From positions 61,526,114-61,590,113 of the forward strand of contig NC_081408.1 in NCBI RefSeq assembly GCF_030272615.1: a stretch of 64,000 nt of DNA. The letters run 5' to 3'. Under the pieces are notes generated by a model, which ran no database searches, was not told the origin of the DNA, and saw only the letters and a program-made list of their open reading frames with translations. The translations under genes and the position numbers were made by a program. This document shows, one piece after another, positions 22,665 to 33,900 of this stretch. This DNA is from Cryptomeria japonica (Eukaryota > Streptophyta > Pinopsida > Cupressales > Cupressaceae). The stretch's first letter is position 1; every line of letters begins with the position of its first letter.

Positions 22665-25600
22665 TCAATCAAGAAAACCAACAGAAACTGATGAAGAAAT
22701 CAGCTTCTCCTGTGGAATTGCCTTCGTGAACATATCGACAGGATTCTCACTTGTGTGAATCTTCTCAAATCATAACTGAGCCTCCTCCAAAATAGTCCAG
22801 ATGAAGTGGTACTTGAGCTGAATGTGCTTTGTCCTTGAATGAAAAGAAGAGTTCTTTGCAAGATGAATGGCACTCTGGCTATCAGTATACAATGGGCGAT
22901 CCTCCTGTGTCTGACCCAATTCCTCCAGAAAACATTGTAACCAAATCATCTCCTTGCTGGCTTCTGTAGCAACAACATACTCAGCTTCAGTGGTTGAAAG
23001 TACAACAGCCTTTTGCAGCCTAGAAATCCAACTGACTGCAGTTCCCCCTATAGTAAAAACATACCCTGTAGTACTCCTCCATGAATCAATATCACTTGTC
23101 AGATCGGAGTCAACAAATCCACTCAGAGCTGCATTAGATCCTTTGAAACATAATGCCTTTGTAGGGGTTCCTTTCAAATACCAAAGGATCCATTTCACAG
23201 CATTCCAATGTTCCATACCTGGATTACTCATAAACCTGCTCAAAACTCCCACTACATGTGCAATATCTGGCCTTGTGCATACCATTGCATACATTAGACT
23301 GCCAATAGCTGATGAATACGGGATGTTAGATATTTTATTAACCTCTTCCTATGCCTTTGGGCACATCTCCTTAGTCAATTTGAAATTACTAGCCAAAGGT
23401 GTACTAACTGCTTTTGCATCATGCATGTTAAATCTTTTCAACACCTTCTTTATATACTCACTTTGGGACAAATTCAAGGTTCTATTTTTCTTGTCCCGTG
23501 TAATCCTCATACCCAGAATTTGCTTAGCTACACCCAAATCCTTCATAGAAAATGACCTGGCTAATTTCTGTTTAAGATCATTTATATGTTGCATGTTAGA
23601 CCCAACAACAAGCATGTCATCAACATAAAGCAACAAGATAATATAACTGTCATTATCCAATCTCTTAAAATATACACAATGATTAGAATGATATCTATGA
23701 TAACCGTGTTCAACCATGAAACTATCAAATTTTAAATACCATTGTCAGGGTGCTTTCTTTAGGCCATACAAACTTTTCTTCAACCTGCACACCAAGTTCT
23801 CCTCACCTTTAACCTCATATCCCTGTGGTTGCAACATGTAAATTTCCTCCTCCAAATCTCCATGGAGAAAAATTGTTTTCACATCTAATTGTTCAAGATG
23901 TAAATCATCTGCAGCCACAAGACTAAGTACAGTTCTAATTGAAGTCATTTTTACAACTGGAGAAAATATTTCATCATAATCTATACCCTTTTCTGTGCAA
24001 AACCTTTTACCACAAGTCTGGCCTTATATCTTTTTTGACCTCCTTCCTCCTCCTTTAGCCGATAAACCCATTTGTTAGGCAAGGCTCTTTTTTCTACAGG
24101 TAAAGGGACTAAGTCCCAAGTCTTATTTTTCATCAAGGAGTCCATCTCCTCTTTCATGCCTAGCTCCCACTGTTGTTTGGCATCCACCTGCATTGCTTCT
24201 TCATATTCTTCTGGTTCACTAGAATCAGTTAATAATATAGAATACAAAGATGGAGAAAATCTTTCAGGTGGTCTACTTGACCTCGTAGAACATCTAACAC
24301 TTGCAGGAGTTTGTGGGACATTCTGTTGTTGCTGAGCATCAGGTACCTATGGCATTTCATTTTCAAGAATCTCATCCAACACCACATATTCTTGCTTGTA
24401 CTGTTCATGCTTCTTTTCCTGCATCTGTTCTTTATGCATAGCCTTCTCATTGAATATAACATCTCTACTTCTAGTTATTTTCTTATTTTCAAAATCCCAT
24501 AACCGATAGCCATATTCATCTATCCCATATCCAATGAAGGTACATTTCTGAGATTTAGCATCAAGCTTGGTTCTGTTTTCTTTATCAACATGGACAAAAG
24601 CTTCACAACCAAAGGTTTTCAGAAAAGAATAATTTACCTTTTTACCAGTCCATTCCTCCTCTAGAATACCACCATCTAAAGGGGTTGAAGGTCCTCTATT
24701 TATCAAATAGATAGCAGTATGTACAGCATCTGCCCAAAAATGTAAGGGCAATCCAGCATGCAATCTCATGTTCCTCGCGCGTTCCATGATAGTCCTATTC
24801 ATTCTCTCTGACACACCATTTTCCTGTGGAGTTCTTGGAACTGTCTTCTGCTTTCTAATCCCATTTAAGGAGTAGTAATCTTCAAATGCCTTGCTGCAAT
24901 ACTCACCTCCATTATCCGATCTGAGACACTTCAACCTTTTTCCTGTCTCATTCTCAACCAAAGCTTTCCATTTCTTAAAAGTTTCAAAAACATTCAATTT
25001 TTGTTTTAGGAAATATACCCATGTTTTTTTGGTTGAGTCATCAATAAAAATAACATAATAACAAGAGCCACCAAGAGATGATACCTGAGTCGGTCCCCAT
25101 ACATCTGAATGCACAAGCTCTAACTTCTCACTCTTCTTCTCTTTCCCAACCTTGAGAAATCTGACTCTTTTCTGTTTGTCATAAACACAGTTTTCACATA
25201 ACTCTAAATCAATCTTTTTTAGTCCTGGCAATAAATTTTTGGAGTGAAGGATTTTCATCCCTTTCTCACTCATGTGCCCAAGCCTATGGTGCCACATTAT
25301 CGAATCTATTCTTGCAACATCTATTGTTGTTGTCCCTATAGTAACTTTATCTGTAGCAGCTAAGGTAGAGTAAGTGTTACCAGTACACAGATATAATGTG
25401 CCTACCTTCACACCTTTAGCTACTACTAATGATCCTTTACTAACCTTCCAGATACTGTCTGAGAAGGTAACTATGCAACCTTCACTACCTAGTTGCCCTG
25501 CAGAAATTAAATTTCTTCTTAAGTTAGGAACATGGCTTACCTCTTGTAGAAACCAGTCATTACCATTCTGCAACTTGATCTTTATCTTTCATTTTCCAAC

Positions 25601-26611
25601 AATTTGACAGGGCTCATCATCACCCAAATATACCTGTCCAAAATCACCTTGAACATAATCTAGAAAATATTTTCTATGGGGTGTAACATGAAATGAAGCC
25701 CCAAAATCTATTACCCAGGAATCATTAACATTATCCAAACATAAGATTAAAGCATCTTGTAAAGTATTACTTGCAATATTAGCTTCCTTACTGTCATTTT
25801 CATTTTTGTCTCCTTTGTTTTTCTGAGACCAACAGTCTTTCTTTAGATAACCAGGCTTTCCACAATACCAACAATCTTTCTTTCCTCTAGATTGAGAATC
25901 TTTCTTTCCTCTAGATTGAGAGTCTCCTTTCTTTGACTTCCCTCGTGACTTCTCATTCCCAGGGCCTTTTCCTCTTTCCTTTGATCTTCCTCTGTTCTCC
26001 ACATTCAAAACACTACTTGATGATGTTGGAGTCTCACCTGTGCTTTTCCTTCGCATTTCCTCGCTTAGGATAACACCAACAATATCATCAAATACCAAAG
26101 TATTTTTACTAGAGACAGAGTTACTTACAGCCATAACCAAACTATTCCAGCTTTCTAGCAAAGAACATAAAATCAAGAGAGCCCTAACTTCTTCTGCAAA
26201 GGTAATTTTTACCAAAGAAAATTGACTGGTAATTGTATTAAATTCATTTAAGTGCTCCGCTACAGATCCTCCCTCACTCATTTTCAAATTAAACAAACGC
26301 TTCATAAGAAATACCTTATTCGAAACCAAGGGTTTCTCATACAACTTAGCCAATGTTGCCATCAAATCTACTGCTGTTTTTGCTTCTGTTATATTGAATG
26401 TTATAGACGGTGCAAGGCATAATCGAATGGATCCTAGTGCATTTCTATCTAAAATGTCCCATTCTTCATCTGACATTGTGGTCGCTTTCTTTTCCTTTCC
26501 TTCTAATGGCCGCCACAAATCCTTTTGATACAGGCAATCCTCCATCTGCATTTTCCATAACTAATAATTCTGGCTGTTAAACTTTTTGACCTTGAATTTG
26601 GAATCCTCCAT
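22665..26611 (-). pseudogene. Copia-2 gag-pol polyprotein
   Basis: It runs from the ATG at 26611 (MEDSKFKVKKF) to a TGA at 22665-22667, about 1,315 codons. Gag has a C-x2-C-x4-[Y for H]-x4-C knuckle (CWYCGKPGYLKKDC). Protease reads DFGAS in place of DSGAS. Integrase has the HHCC site (MWHHRLGH to CENC) plus HSDVWGP, RSDNGGEY and TPQENGVSER. Reverse transcriptase has LDVKTIFLHG and LLYVDDM, and RNase H has STTEAEYV. Stops occur just after the start (near 26560), at 25589, 24347, 23745 and near 22784. One frameshift near 24000, in an A/G run, precedes the reverse transcriptase region. The knuckle His-to-Tyr and protease Ser-to-Phe changes are each one C-to-T step. It is a dead copy of a well-conserved family. 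Confidence 0.93.
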
Positions 26612-26657
26612 TGCTCCCACTCAAATCTGAAAGTCTTGCCAATTTACAGAAAACCTC

Positions 26658-26669
26658 GCTCTAATACCA
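26658..26669 (-). promoter_or_regulatory. Copia-2 primer-binding site
   Basis: Minus strand TGGTATTAGAGC, one C-to-T change from the initiator Met tRNA complement, two bases inside the 5' LTR. Confidence 0.85.
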
Positions 26670-26671
26670 AT

Positions 26672-27022
26672 TGTTAGGGTTTTAAGCAGATCCGAAGCAA
26701 ATATGAACTAACAATTATATGCAGATTTAAATACAAAAGATGAAATAAAACAGGACACAGATAACACAGAGATTTAACATGGTTCACCCAGAATGGGTTA
26801 CGTCCACCACACACAATCGTCCAATCTTTCTTATTATCCAGCAAAAATAGCACATCAACCTTACAATGCCTTAAGCATCCCAGTCGCTTATAACATGTAT
26901 TTTTAGGGCAAAAACAAAGTCGGCCTTTTTAGGGTTTTATTACAATGTCGGTAATAAAACCCTAAAAAGGCCAACTTTGTTGAGTGTATAGTACTTTGTT
27001 GATCAGTTGCCACATTTCAACA
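26672..27022 (-). repeat. Copia-2 5' LTR, short form with hairpin
   Basis: 351 bp. It begins TGTTAGGGTTTTAAGCAG and ends CATTTCAACA. It lacks the GC-rich block of the 3' LTR. In its place are arms 26916-26942 and 26952-26978, inverted copies of 27 bp with one mismatch and a 9-bp loop. Confidence 0.9.
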
Positions 27023-29725
27023 TTCTTCACCAGAGCAATATTTAGAGCCTTTTGATGCTCTTTCTTAGCACTTGCCTCTGCTACCTCTTCTAAGCTTTGC
27101 ACTTGATCATCTACTACTATGCATAGGAGCTTTAGTTGTGCCAATGATGAGTCGGTACTGGGGAGGTTTGTACTGGGTAACAAACTGGTAAGAGTGTCCA
27201 CCGCAGCTTAGATCACATCTTCCTCCTTCTTCCTCCTTAACACCTCAACGAATTCTTGAGCAACCTTGATGCTCTGCAGTAGCTCCATTTCACTTGCAGA
27301 CTGGAGGTCAATGGGACTGGTGAGGTCAGTCAGTTTGGCTTGACTACCAGTTGCCTTATGTGTCTCCATCTGCGTGCTCTTTGACGCTTCTCCTGTCTTG
27401 TCCTCCTCTATTTTCTTCCATGCTGCTTCTCTTCTCTTTTCCTCTTCCTTCTCTTCCTCTTCCTTCTTCCTTTTCTCTGTTTCCTTCCACTTCTTCTCTG
27501 CCTTATCTTCATCTGCCTTCTTCTTTTCTGCTTCCTTTCGCTTCTTCTCTTCCTTTCTCTTCTTCTCATCCTCTTCCTCTTTCTTCTTCCTTGCATCTTC
27601 TTATTTCTTTTTCTCTTCTTCATCCTTCTTCTTTTTATCCTCTTCATCCTTTTTCTTCTTCTCTTCTTCATCCTTCTTCTTCTTCTCCTCTTCATCTTTC
27701 TTCTTCTTCTCCTCTTCATCCTTTTTCTTCTTCTCTTCTTCATCCTTCTTCTTCTTCTCCTCTTCATATTTCTTCTTATTCTCTTCTTCATCCTTCTTCT
27801 TCTTCTTGTCTTCATTCTTCTTCTCCTCCGCTTGCTTCTTTGCTTCCTCATTTTTGTCCTATGTCTCATTTTGCTTTACTTCCTTTTCTGCCTGCTTCTC
27901 CTGACCTATAGCTTCCGATGGTGTACCCTAAGCAATATCTTCTCCATCGAGAGCATCGACATCAATAGTGTCTATAGGTTCAATAATCGGGTTTCCTTCA
28001 TCATCAAATGCTTCATCTGGTTTTGTTATTATCGGTTCTTGCTCAGCCTTCTGGTTGGCTTCAGCCACTCAATGCATCTTCAGAGATTCTAGAGCAAGGG
28101 TGTGTCTATTCTTGAGCACTTATTTACCCTTCCCTTCCAGTAACAAGAGTCTTCTTCTTCTCATGAAGAAGAGGCCTTTCTATTTGTTCATTACTTCGAA
28201 TAGTTCCGAATTTGATACATCAAGAAAATGTTCAGCAAAAACTTTTTCTCTCATTTCCTGTTCCTACTCTATGGCAATGCGCCATTTATTGTCTAAGGAC
28301 TTACATAAAGAATCCAGTGTCTCAGATCTAATTTCTGAAGGCGACCGGTCATTAACACATAAATACTGAATTATTTCCTTTTCAACCGCTTCCTTTTCAT
28401 CATCATTGAAGTCATCAAAACAGTCAATTAAATCATTCAATAATTTTCTCCTAATGTTTTTGATAGTTCTTTGACAATGTGTCAAAGGTTTGTAGGAGGA
28501 GATGTCAATATTTACCGGTGTCGATGATGTCGGTTCATTCTTTGTCTTTTTCTTTGCTTGACGTGTCTTCTTTGGTTTTTCCTTAGACACAATGTCTTCT
28601 GAGTCTAGAGAGGTATTCCTTGTCTTTGTCTTTCTCTCGAACACTTTAGCAGGTACCGCTTCAGATTTCTTTTTAGCTAGTGACCGCTTGGTCACTGTAG
28701 GACTGGCTGTAATAGCCGGTGCTGATGCTGAAGGCACTGCTTTTGCCTTCTTCACTGAAGGTTCTTCTCCTTTCTTTGCTGAGGGTTCCTCAACCAGTGT
28801 TATCCTTTCTAGGTAGGTGTCGGTTCTTTTTTCCTTTCAATCAAGCGGTGAGGCAATAAGGGTAGAGGTATATTCTTCCAGCATATCATTCATTAGGCTC
28901 CACTTCCTCCTATCTAGGCTCAACAGCCTCCATTATGCATTGATCCACTTTAATGGTGAAACAGATATCATCTTCATATTTCTTGACAATATCACCTGAT
29001 ATTCTCACTCTCTGACTCATTTTGTGTCTAAACTCATCAAAGTACTTGTTCAGAACTTCAAGGTAACCTGTTCCAACTGCTTGAATGCTTTCCTTGATTT
29101 GCTTGGTTACCAGTTGGTCAGCAGACCACTGGACATCACCTACTCCTGGAAAGTAGCCTTGGAAGTAAAAGAATAACCCAACCAATAGTTTTCCAAACTT
29201 TAACTTTAATGCATTATCCTGTTTGATTGATTTGAGATTCAATAGGAGTTGCCTTTGCATACCGATGCATAGGTCAAATGATGCATCCTCCTTGATCATC
29301 CACTAAGTGGTATTTATTGCTGCAGCAGATACAGAGTTAATTCTGCTGGTTGAGAACGTTCAGTATCCAATCACCATACATGCATATTTCACCAGATCAT
29401 CATTGATAGAATTTACGGTCATACCTCGTGAGTCACTCACTGAACTGGTGAGCTTGGACATTTTAGTTTTGCTAACCGTCCTTAGGGCTGGCACTTCCCC
29501 TGTATTGCAGAAAATGGTGATGACATGAATTGCTTGTGGTGTTATATCATGCATTCTTTCCAGGTACATCTTGTCACCATGAACTCTGCTCAGAATGATC
29601 CTAATGTGATCATCTGTGAAATCCTCTAGGAAATAAACAACATTGTGGAGCTTCTTCTTCTCCAAGATACTATACTCCAGTTTGATCTTTTTATCTCGTC
29701 CACAAAACAAACCTAGCTGCGAGTG
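27023..29725 (-). pseudogene. Copy B ORF2, central segment
   Basis: It continues the frame from QLGLFCGRDKKIK at the gypsy insertion point (29725) to VDTLTSLLPSTNLPSTD and ALVKN at the Copia-2 insertion point. It keeps the same domain order as copy A: globular region (FFYFQGYFPGVGDVQW near 29160), linker, CQRTIKNIRRK (near 28470), YLCVNDRSPSEIRSETLDSL (near 28340), Glu/Lys repeat (27590-27860) and coiled coil. In-frame stops occur near 28900, 28265, 28185, 28125, 28070, 27930, 27858, 27601 and 27208. It is expected to be an element-encoded protein of unknown role; the charged helix suggests self-association or RNA/protein binding, which is inference. Confidence 0.85.
27590..27860 (-). repeat. 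Glu/Lys-rich coding tandem repeat (DEEEKKKK)
   Basis: Pyrimidine-rich plus strand with a roughly 24-bp period. In the ORF2 frame the minus strand reads about eight copies of an Asp-Glu3-Lys4 unit. This would form a long charged single helix. The frame was checked against flanking ORF2 segments (27201 and 28755 share it). The Arg-rich and Ser/Phe-rich readings in other frames are shadows. Confidence 0.8.
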
Positions 29726-30334
29726 TGATCTGATTAGGATCTATGACAATTATAGACAAATGCTTAACAATATTACACAAGTTAATTCAAAGCTTTAATC
29801 TAAGTGAATTAACATAATAATTCTTAAATGAACAAAGCATAATAAAGGTAATGAACTAAAAGAAAGAGAGTAGAAAGACAGAAGACAAAACACAATTGAT
29901 AACAGAGTTCGTCCGTGGGTCAAACTATGTCTCCGGGTCTTGCTCCAATAGGGGGACCGATCCGATTAGCTCCAAAATCAATTACAAGTGTTACAAGATA
30001 TTCCCTTCAAGCACAATGGCAACATTATTCTCCAATGTGCAGGAATAATCAACAAGCCTTCAAGTTCATAATCTCCTTCTCATCACCTGGATGATTTTCA
30101 AAGGCCTAATACCCCCTTTTATACATAAAATTAGCCATAATTAGGCTAAAACCACCAAAACCAAAAAAATAATCCCCCTTGGGAAAATAATCCCGTAGAT
30201 ATCCTCTTTCCATTTTATGGTTTGGATTTTACTCCATTATTAGGGGTTTGCTTTTTAATAAATAACCTTATTTAAATAAAGTTATGCGGAATATGTTTGG
30301 ATAAGTAGAATATCCTCCAAAAATATCCCATGCG

Positions 30335-30411
30335 CTATTAATAGCATAGTGGTCATCCTTGATTTTAGGTGATCGCTGATCGCTGGTTGGGAGTTCAACT
30401 CCCATTGGCTC
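30335..30411 (+). other. tRNA-like A-box/B-box pair in the Gypsy-1 LTR (also near 36252-36321)
   Basis: TAGCATAGTGG at 30342-30352 fits a Pol III A box. GGGAGTTCAACTCCC at 30389-30403 forms a perfect 4-bp T-arm stem around a 7-base loop containing TTCAA. The rest does not fold into an obvious full tRNA with anticodon arm, so this is at best a tRNA-derived relic. The right LTR keeps both boxes. Confidence 0.4.
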
Positions 30412-30483
30412 TTCTTTAAATCGCATTAAGAAATTTCTTCTTTAAATAACACAAAGCACTAAATTTAGTTAAGCGCCATTTTC

Positions 30484-30540
30484 GTGGTCCAATGGTGGAG
30501 AGGTGTAGTTGGTTACATGGGGTTATCGGTTCAAAACCCA
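30484..30540 (+). other. Second tRNA-like motif pair in the Gypsy-1 LTR
   Basis: TGGTCCAATGGTGG (A-box-like, 30485-30498) is followed about 30 bases later by GGTTCAAAACCC (B-box-like, about 30529-30540). It is conserved in the other LTR near 36395-36450. No complete cloverleaf was found by eye. Confidence 0.35.
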
Positions 30541-30961
30541 CAAATAGTTTTAAACACCTGAACAGTACGATGACATCATGTTGACATCATCAAATCATAC
30601 TTTTCCCTCCAAATTTCAAATTGTCATAACTTTTCCATACGGACTCCGTTTTTGATAAAATGAACGCTGTTGGAAAGCTCTTGACGAGCTCTTTAATTTG
30701 AAACCCATTATTGATCACTTTTGGGATGATTATTTTTTACCTTTTGAGAGCCTCTATACTTGGTTTGACCAAGCTTTGATCGATCATAACTCGAACGTAT
30801 GGACTCCTTTTTTGTCCATTCAAGTGGCATTGGATTTAGGATCTCAAGAACTTTACCATGATGCTGATTTTTGGAGCTTTGGAGATACTTCAGTTTTTGG
30901 TGAAAATATCCCCCGGATCAAGCCTCCCCACTGGAGAGCTTTCGGACCTCCGAAAGTTTGA

Positions 30962-33900
30962 TTACTTGGAAATTAAGTGAGGGTAAAGTTCCCTCACTTT
31001 ACCAATCTCCATCCATCTTGCCTTTCTTGGATGCATCCCCTTTAGTCCCACTCGGAGGTATTCAATTGGTCCTCTTCGTGATGTTCTGACATTCTTGTCA
31101 AGGATAACATCTTCCGGCAACTCTGACATGTACTTTGGTGAGAGATCATCAACTGATGGAACCTATATGTCAGTGTCTTCATCCAAGATCATTGGAGGTT
31201 CATACAACTTTAGATTCTCAACATTGACAACTGAGTAAATCTGCATGTACGGAGGAAGATTAATGCGGAAGGCATTGGTACTGATCTTTTCCAAGATCTC
31301 AAAAGGACCATATCTGATTGGCTTCAACTTCCTTCCTTCACCTTGCATTCTTTCCTTGCTGATATGTAACCAAACACAGTCACCAACCTGAAAATGATGA
31401 TCTATGCGATGCTTGTCATGGCGAGCCTTGTATTTTGCTTAGCTCTGTTCCAACTATGCTTCTACTACCTGATGGATTGCTTGGACCTTCTGGATGAACT
31501 TTAAAGCCCTTTCTGCATCATGGCGTCCATCAATAACATCATCCTTCCCAAAAGAAAAATCCATTGGTGTCTTAGGCAAGTAACCGAAGCAAGTCTCAAA
31601 AGGAGACCTCTTTGTAGAAGAATGTGCTACATGGTTGTAAGCATGTTGCACATAATGAAGATTCTCATCCCACAACTTAGGATGCTTGCTACAGTAACCT
31701 CTAAGTAGATGAACAACTATCCTGTTGACTACCTCTGTCTGTCCGTTAGTTTGCGGATGGAAGGTTGTACTCTTCTTCAGCTTGGTGTCCATGAGTCCCC
31801 ACAAAGATGTCCAAAATTCCCGTAAGAATCGAGAATCTCGATCTGATACAATAGAAGTAGGTAACCCAAAATGAACCCATACAAATTGGAAGTACATATG
31901 AGCTATTAGTTTAGCAGTGACCTGTTTCTTACAAGGCATTAGAATACACATTTTGCTGAATCGATCAACAACAACATACAAATAATCATGTCCCTTCCTA
32001 GACATAGGTAAACCTCCCACAAAGTCCATAGACACACTTTCCCATGGATGGGATGGTACACGTAATGGTGTGTACAAACCCAATTTCCTGTTACTTGGTT
32101 TACTGGTTGCACACATTACACATCCCTTTATATACTTTGTAACAGTTTCTTGCATACGAGGCCAGTAACAATACTTTTGTAATTGAGCCAATGTTTTACT
32201 TACCCCGAAATGTCTTGCAATCAAAGAGGTATGTGCTTCTCGAATCACCTGTGCCTGCTCATCTTTAGGAATACACAGTTTACCCAAGTGGTACAACAAG
32301 TTATCCTGCACATAGTAATCTTTTTCTTCTACATGTTTACCCTGTATTAGAGCTGCATATATGTCCTTAAATTTCTCATCATTAGCATATTGTTCCTGAA
32401 AACTTTCATGAACCATGGAACTATTTTTAAGGATTATCAAAGCATTCTTAACTAGAGGCCTAGAGAGCATATCTGCTACTTTATTATGGGCACCCTTCTT
32501 ATACTTAATGACCAAATGAAATTGTTGAAGAAAACCCATCCACCTAAAATGCCTACTTTGTTGCAGTTTAGACTGTGAGTGCAAATACTGAAGTGGCTGA
32601 TGATCAGTGTGGATTACAGTTTCTTTGCCCATTAAGTAGTGTTTCCATTTCTTAACACTCTGAACTAAAGCATAAAGTTCCTTATCATAAGTGGGATAGT
32701 TACTTACTGCTCCCGAAAAAGTTTCAGAGTGGTAGCAGACTGGTTTACCTCCTTGCATGAGTATAGCTCCCATGGCAAACCCGCTAGCATCTGTCTCGAT
32801 CTCAAATGGTTGATGTAAATCTGGTAAAGCTAGAACTGGTGCGGTGCTCAACTTTTCCTTCAAAGTGTCAAAAGCCTTCTGTTGTGGACCTCCCCACTAA
32901 AAAGTTGCCTTCGTACTAGTCAATGTGTGCAATGATGAAGCAATAAAAGAGAATTTTGCAATGAACTTCCTCTAGTACTGAACTGCACCTAAAAAACTCC
33001 TGACTTTTGTGACTATACTTGGCTTAGGCCATTTTACAATACAATCGACCTTCGCAGGGTCTACTTTTAGTTGACCATTCCCTATGACATAGCCTAGGTA
33101 CACTAAGGATGTCTTAGCAAACTCGCATTTAGACATCTTTACAAAAAGTTTTTCTTTCCTTAATACATCAAGGACTTTTTTAACATGAATTACATGATCT
33201 TCCCAAGACTTGCTGAATACAAGAATATCATCTAGGTAGACTATGACAAAATCATCAATAAAAGGATGAAAGACATCATTCATGACTCTCATGAATGTAG
33301 CTGGAGCATTACAAAGCCCGAAGGGCATAACCAACCACTCAAACAGTCCCTGTTTAGTCTTAAAACCAGTTTTCCAAATATCATTTTCTGCAATTTGTAT
33401 CTGATGATATCCACTACACAAGTCTAACTTAGTGAAATAAATTGCATGTTTCAACTGATCAAGTAAATCATCAATTCTAGGAAGAGGGTACCTGTTCTTT
33501 ACTGTTATCTTGTTCAGAGCCCTGTAGTCGATGCACATTCTCCAAGTCCCATCTTTCTTTGGAACCAACACAATAGGAGAACCGCAAGGAGATGTACTAG
33601 GATGAATAACTCCTTTCTCAACCAACTCTTGAACCTGCTTTTTGATCTCTTCATTTTGCAAGACTGATAACCGGTACATGCCAATGTTTGGAAGTGGCAC
33701 ATCCTACTGCAACTGGATCTCATGTTGTATCTCTCTCTTAGGAGGCAATCCTTTTGGTTCTTGAAACAAGTCATCGTAAGCGGAAACAACTTTGACCATT
33801 TTAGCCTTATGTTTAGGATCACATCCTTTAAATGCCTCAGATGTTTCTTCCTCTTTGGCTTTTACAAGCATTAATACAAAGTTCTTACTAGAGTTGACTA

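Larger units (their letters stand above)
22020..27022 (-). mobile_element. Copia-2: complete Ty1/copia element inserted in copy B ORF2
   Basis: LTRs are 22020-22489 and 26672-27022. The primer site is 26658-26669 and the polyprotein is 22665-26611, with integrase before reverse transcriptase. The target duplication is TTCCT (22015-22019) and TTCTT (27023-27027), one mismatch. The LTRs align well except in one internal block, where each has something the other lacks. Few stops and one frameshift suggest a relatively recent insertion, younger than copy B. Confidence 0.93.
29726..30920 (-). repeat. Gypsy-1 3' LTR
   Basis: 1,195 bp. It begins TGATCTGATTAGGATC and ends TATCCCCCGGATCA. A minus-strand purine tract (AGTGGGGAGGCT) abuts it at 30921-30932. 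It contains two tRNA-like motif pairs. Confidence 0.95.

Noticed and set aside
22954-23628. Plus-strand 224-codon ORF
   Set aside because: Antisense to Copia-2 RT/RNase H.
27351-27911. Ser/Phe- and Arg/Lys-rich ORFs of 150-186 codons
   Set aside because: Off-frame readings of the DEEEKKKK coding repeat of copy B ORF2.
30484-30540. True tRNA gene
   Set aside because: A and B boxes only; no acceptor or anticodon stem could be drawn.
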